Positions 63,785 to 64,000 of a stretch of DNA of 64,000 bases are shown here, piece by piece. The DNA is from Vibrionales bacterium SWAT-3. GTDB taxonomy: Bacteria; Pseudomonadota; Gammaproteobacteria; Enterobacterales; Vibrionaceae. The stretch is taken from positions 85,609 through 149,608 of the forward strand of contig AAZW01000006.1 in NCBI GenBank assembly GCA_000169995.1, given 5' to 3'. Numbering within the stretch: the stretch's first letter is position 1; each line of letters starts with the position of its first letter. A program made the position numbers and the translations under genes. Under the pieces are notes generated by a model. That model ran no database searches. It was not told where the DNA came from and saw nothing but the letters and a program-made list of their open reading frames with translations.

Positions 63785-64000
63785 ATGTTAAAACGTAAAG
63801 CTCTACAATTAGCAGTATCAGTCGGTATGGCGGCTATGTCTGGCGCTATCTATGCGAATGGTTCAGACATGACAAATCCAGATTCTGGTGTCGTGGTGGG
63901 TTATTGGCACAACTGGTGTGATGGTGGTGGTTACCAAGGTGGTAATGCGCCATGTGTAACGCTAGATGAAGTGAACCCGATGTACAACATTGTGAACGTC
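63785..64000 (+). CDS. GH18 chitinase, 5' part (runs off the right edge)
   Basis: 72 codons visible from ATG 63785, in frame to the end of the window. A signal peptide MLKRKALQLAVSVGMAAMSGAIYA is followed by VVVGYWHNWCDGGGYQGGNAPCVTLDEVNPMYNIVNV, the first strand of a GH18 catalytic barrel. The Trp-Cys pattern is typical of bacterial chitinases. It fits the chitin theme of gbpA and the second LPMO. The remainder, including the DxxDxDxE motif, lies outside the window. Confidence 0.85.
   Translation, partial: MLKRKALQLAVSVGMAAMSGAIYANGSDMTNPDSGVVVGYWHNWCDGGGYQGGNAPCVTLDEVNPMYNIVNV

Noticed and set aside
1..64000. tRNA, rRNA, CRISPR array, prophage, integron
   Set aside because: None was seen: no cloverleaf-like CCA or TTCGA context, no regularly spaced short repeats apart from the 180-bp array, no phage structural genes or integrase.

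Overview
The window comes from a gammaproteobacterium of the Vibrionaceae, most likely a Vibrio of the Splendidus or a neighbouring clade. The gene repertoire points there: GbpA, a second chitin-active LPMO and a chitinase start, btuC/btuD, a second purA, rlmF, DUF1415, a Tad locus and many GGDEF proteins. Base composition is moderate, with AT-rich intergenic DNA. This is inference from family content; no rRNA or other marker is present. I cannot tell which chromosome it is.

Layout. 1-4.8 kb: a cystine transporter gene running off the left edge, an NAD(P)-binding protein, and a type IV pilin gene split by a 1,234-bp ISAs1-family element. 4.9-14.2 kb: a flavin-reductase-like gene, the cobalamin nucleotide-loop genes cobT-cobS-cobU-cobC, pepF, astE, and the B12 import genes btuC-btuD. 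14.6-17.9 kb: two chitin-active copper LPMOs (gbpA and a CBM5/12-tailed AA10). 18-34.7 kb: ordinary housekeeping and signalling genes: an acetyltransferase, a MazG-like protein, two diguanylate cyclases, MFS/LysR, twin 41-aa Cys-rich proteins, a glutaredoxin, rlmF, a PilW-like lipoprotein, metA with its MetJ operator, an M20 peptidase and TetR. 34.9-39.8 kb: an insertion-sequence cluster with a second ISAs1 copy, a LysR gene, and an IS5/IS903-type element that itself contains a third ISAs1 copy. 40-51.5 kb: a complete Tad (Flp pilus) assembly operon, tadV-rcpC-rcpA-lipoprotein-tadZABCDEFG-ompA. 51.7-64 kb: a third diguanylate cyclase, a divergent purA/LysR pair with a 180-bp tandem palindromic repeat beside it, a DmeF-type metal exporter with a MarR regulator, a Cys-rich lipoprotein, a chemotaxis receptor, a DHH phosphoesterase and the start of a GH18 chitinase.

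Main discovery. Both pilin genes in the window are broken by transposition. The Flp major pilin gene heading the Tad operon is cut after codon 13 by the IS903-type element (9-bp duplication TGTTTTTAT), which is in turn interrupted by ISAs1 (10-bp duplication GGTTTTAGGT). Removing both restores a perfect 68-residue Flp prepilin. The 5' type IV pilin gene is cut by an identical ISAs1 element (10-bp duplication TGTAGACTAT), and removing it restores a 161-residue pilin with a C-terminal Cys pair. The assembly machinery of the Tad pilus is otherwise intact. The middle ISAs1 copy has no target duplication, which suggests a rearrangement there.

Other points of interest are a double GTTTGA-N3-TCAAAC operator in front of dmeF-marR, a perfect 10-bp palindrome between LysR and flp, a leader with competing stems in front of the chemotaxis receptor, and tandem 41-aa CxC/CxxC mini-proteins.
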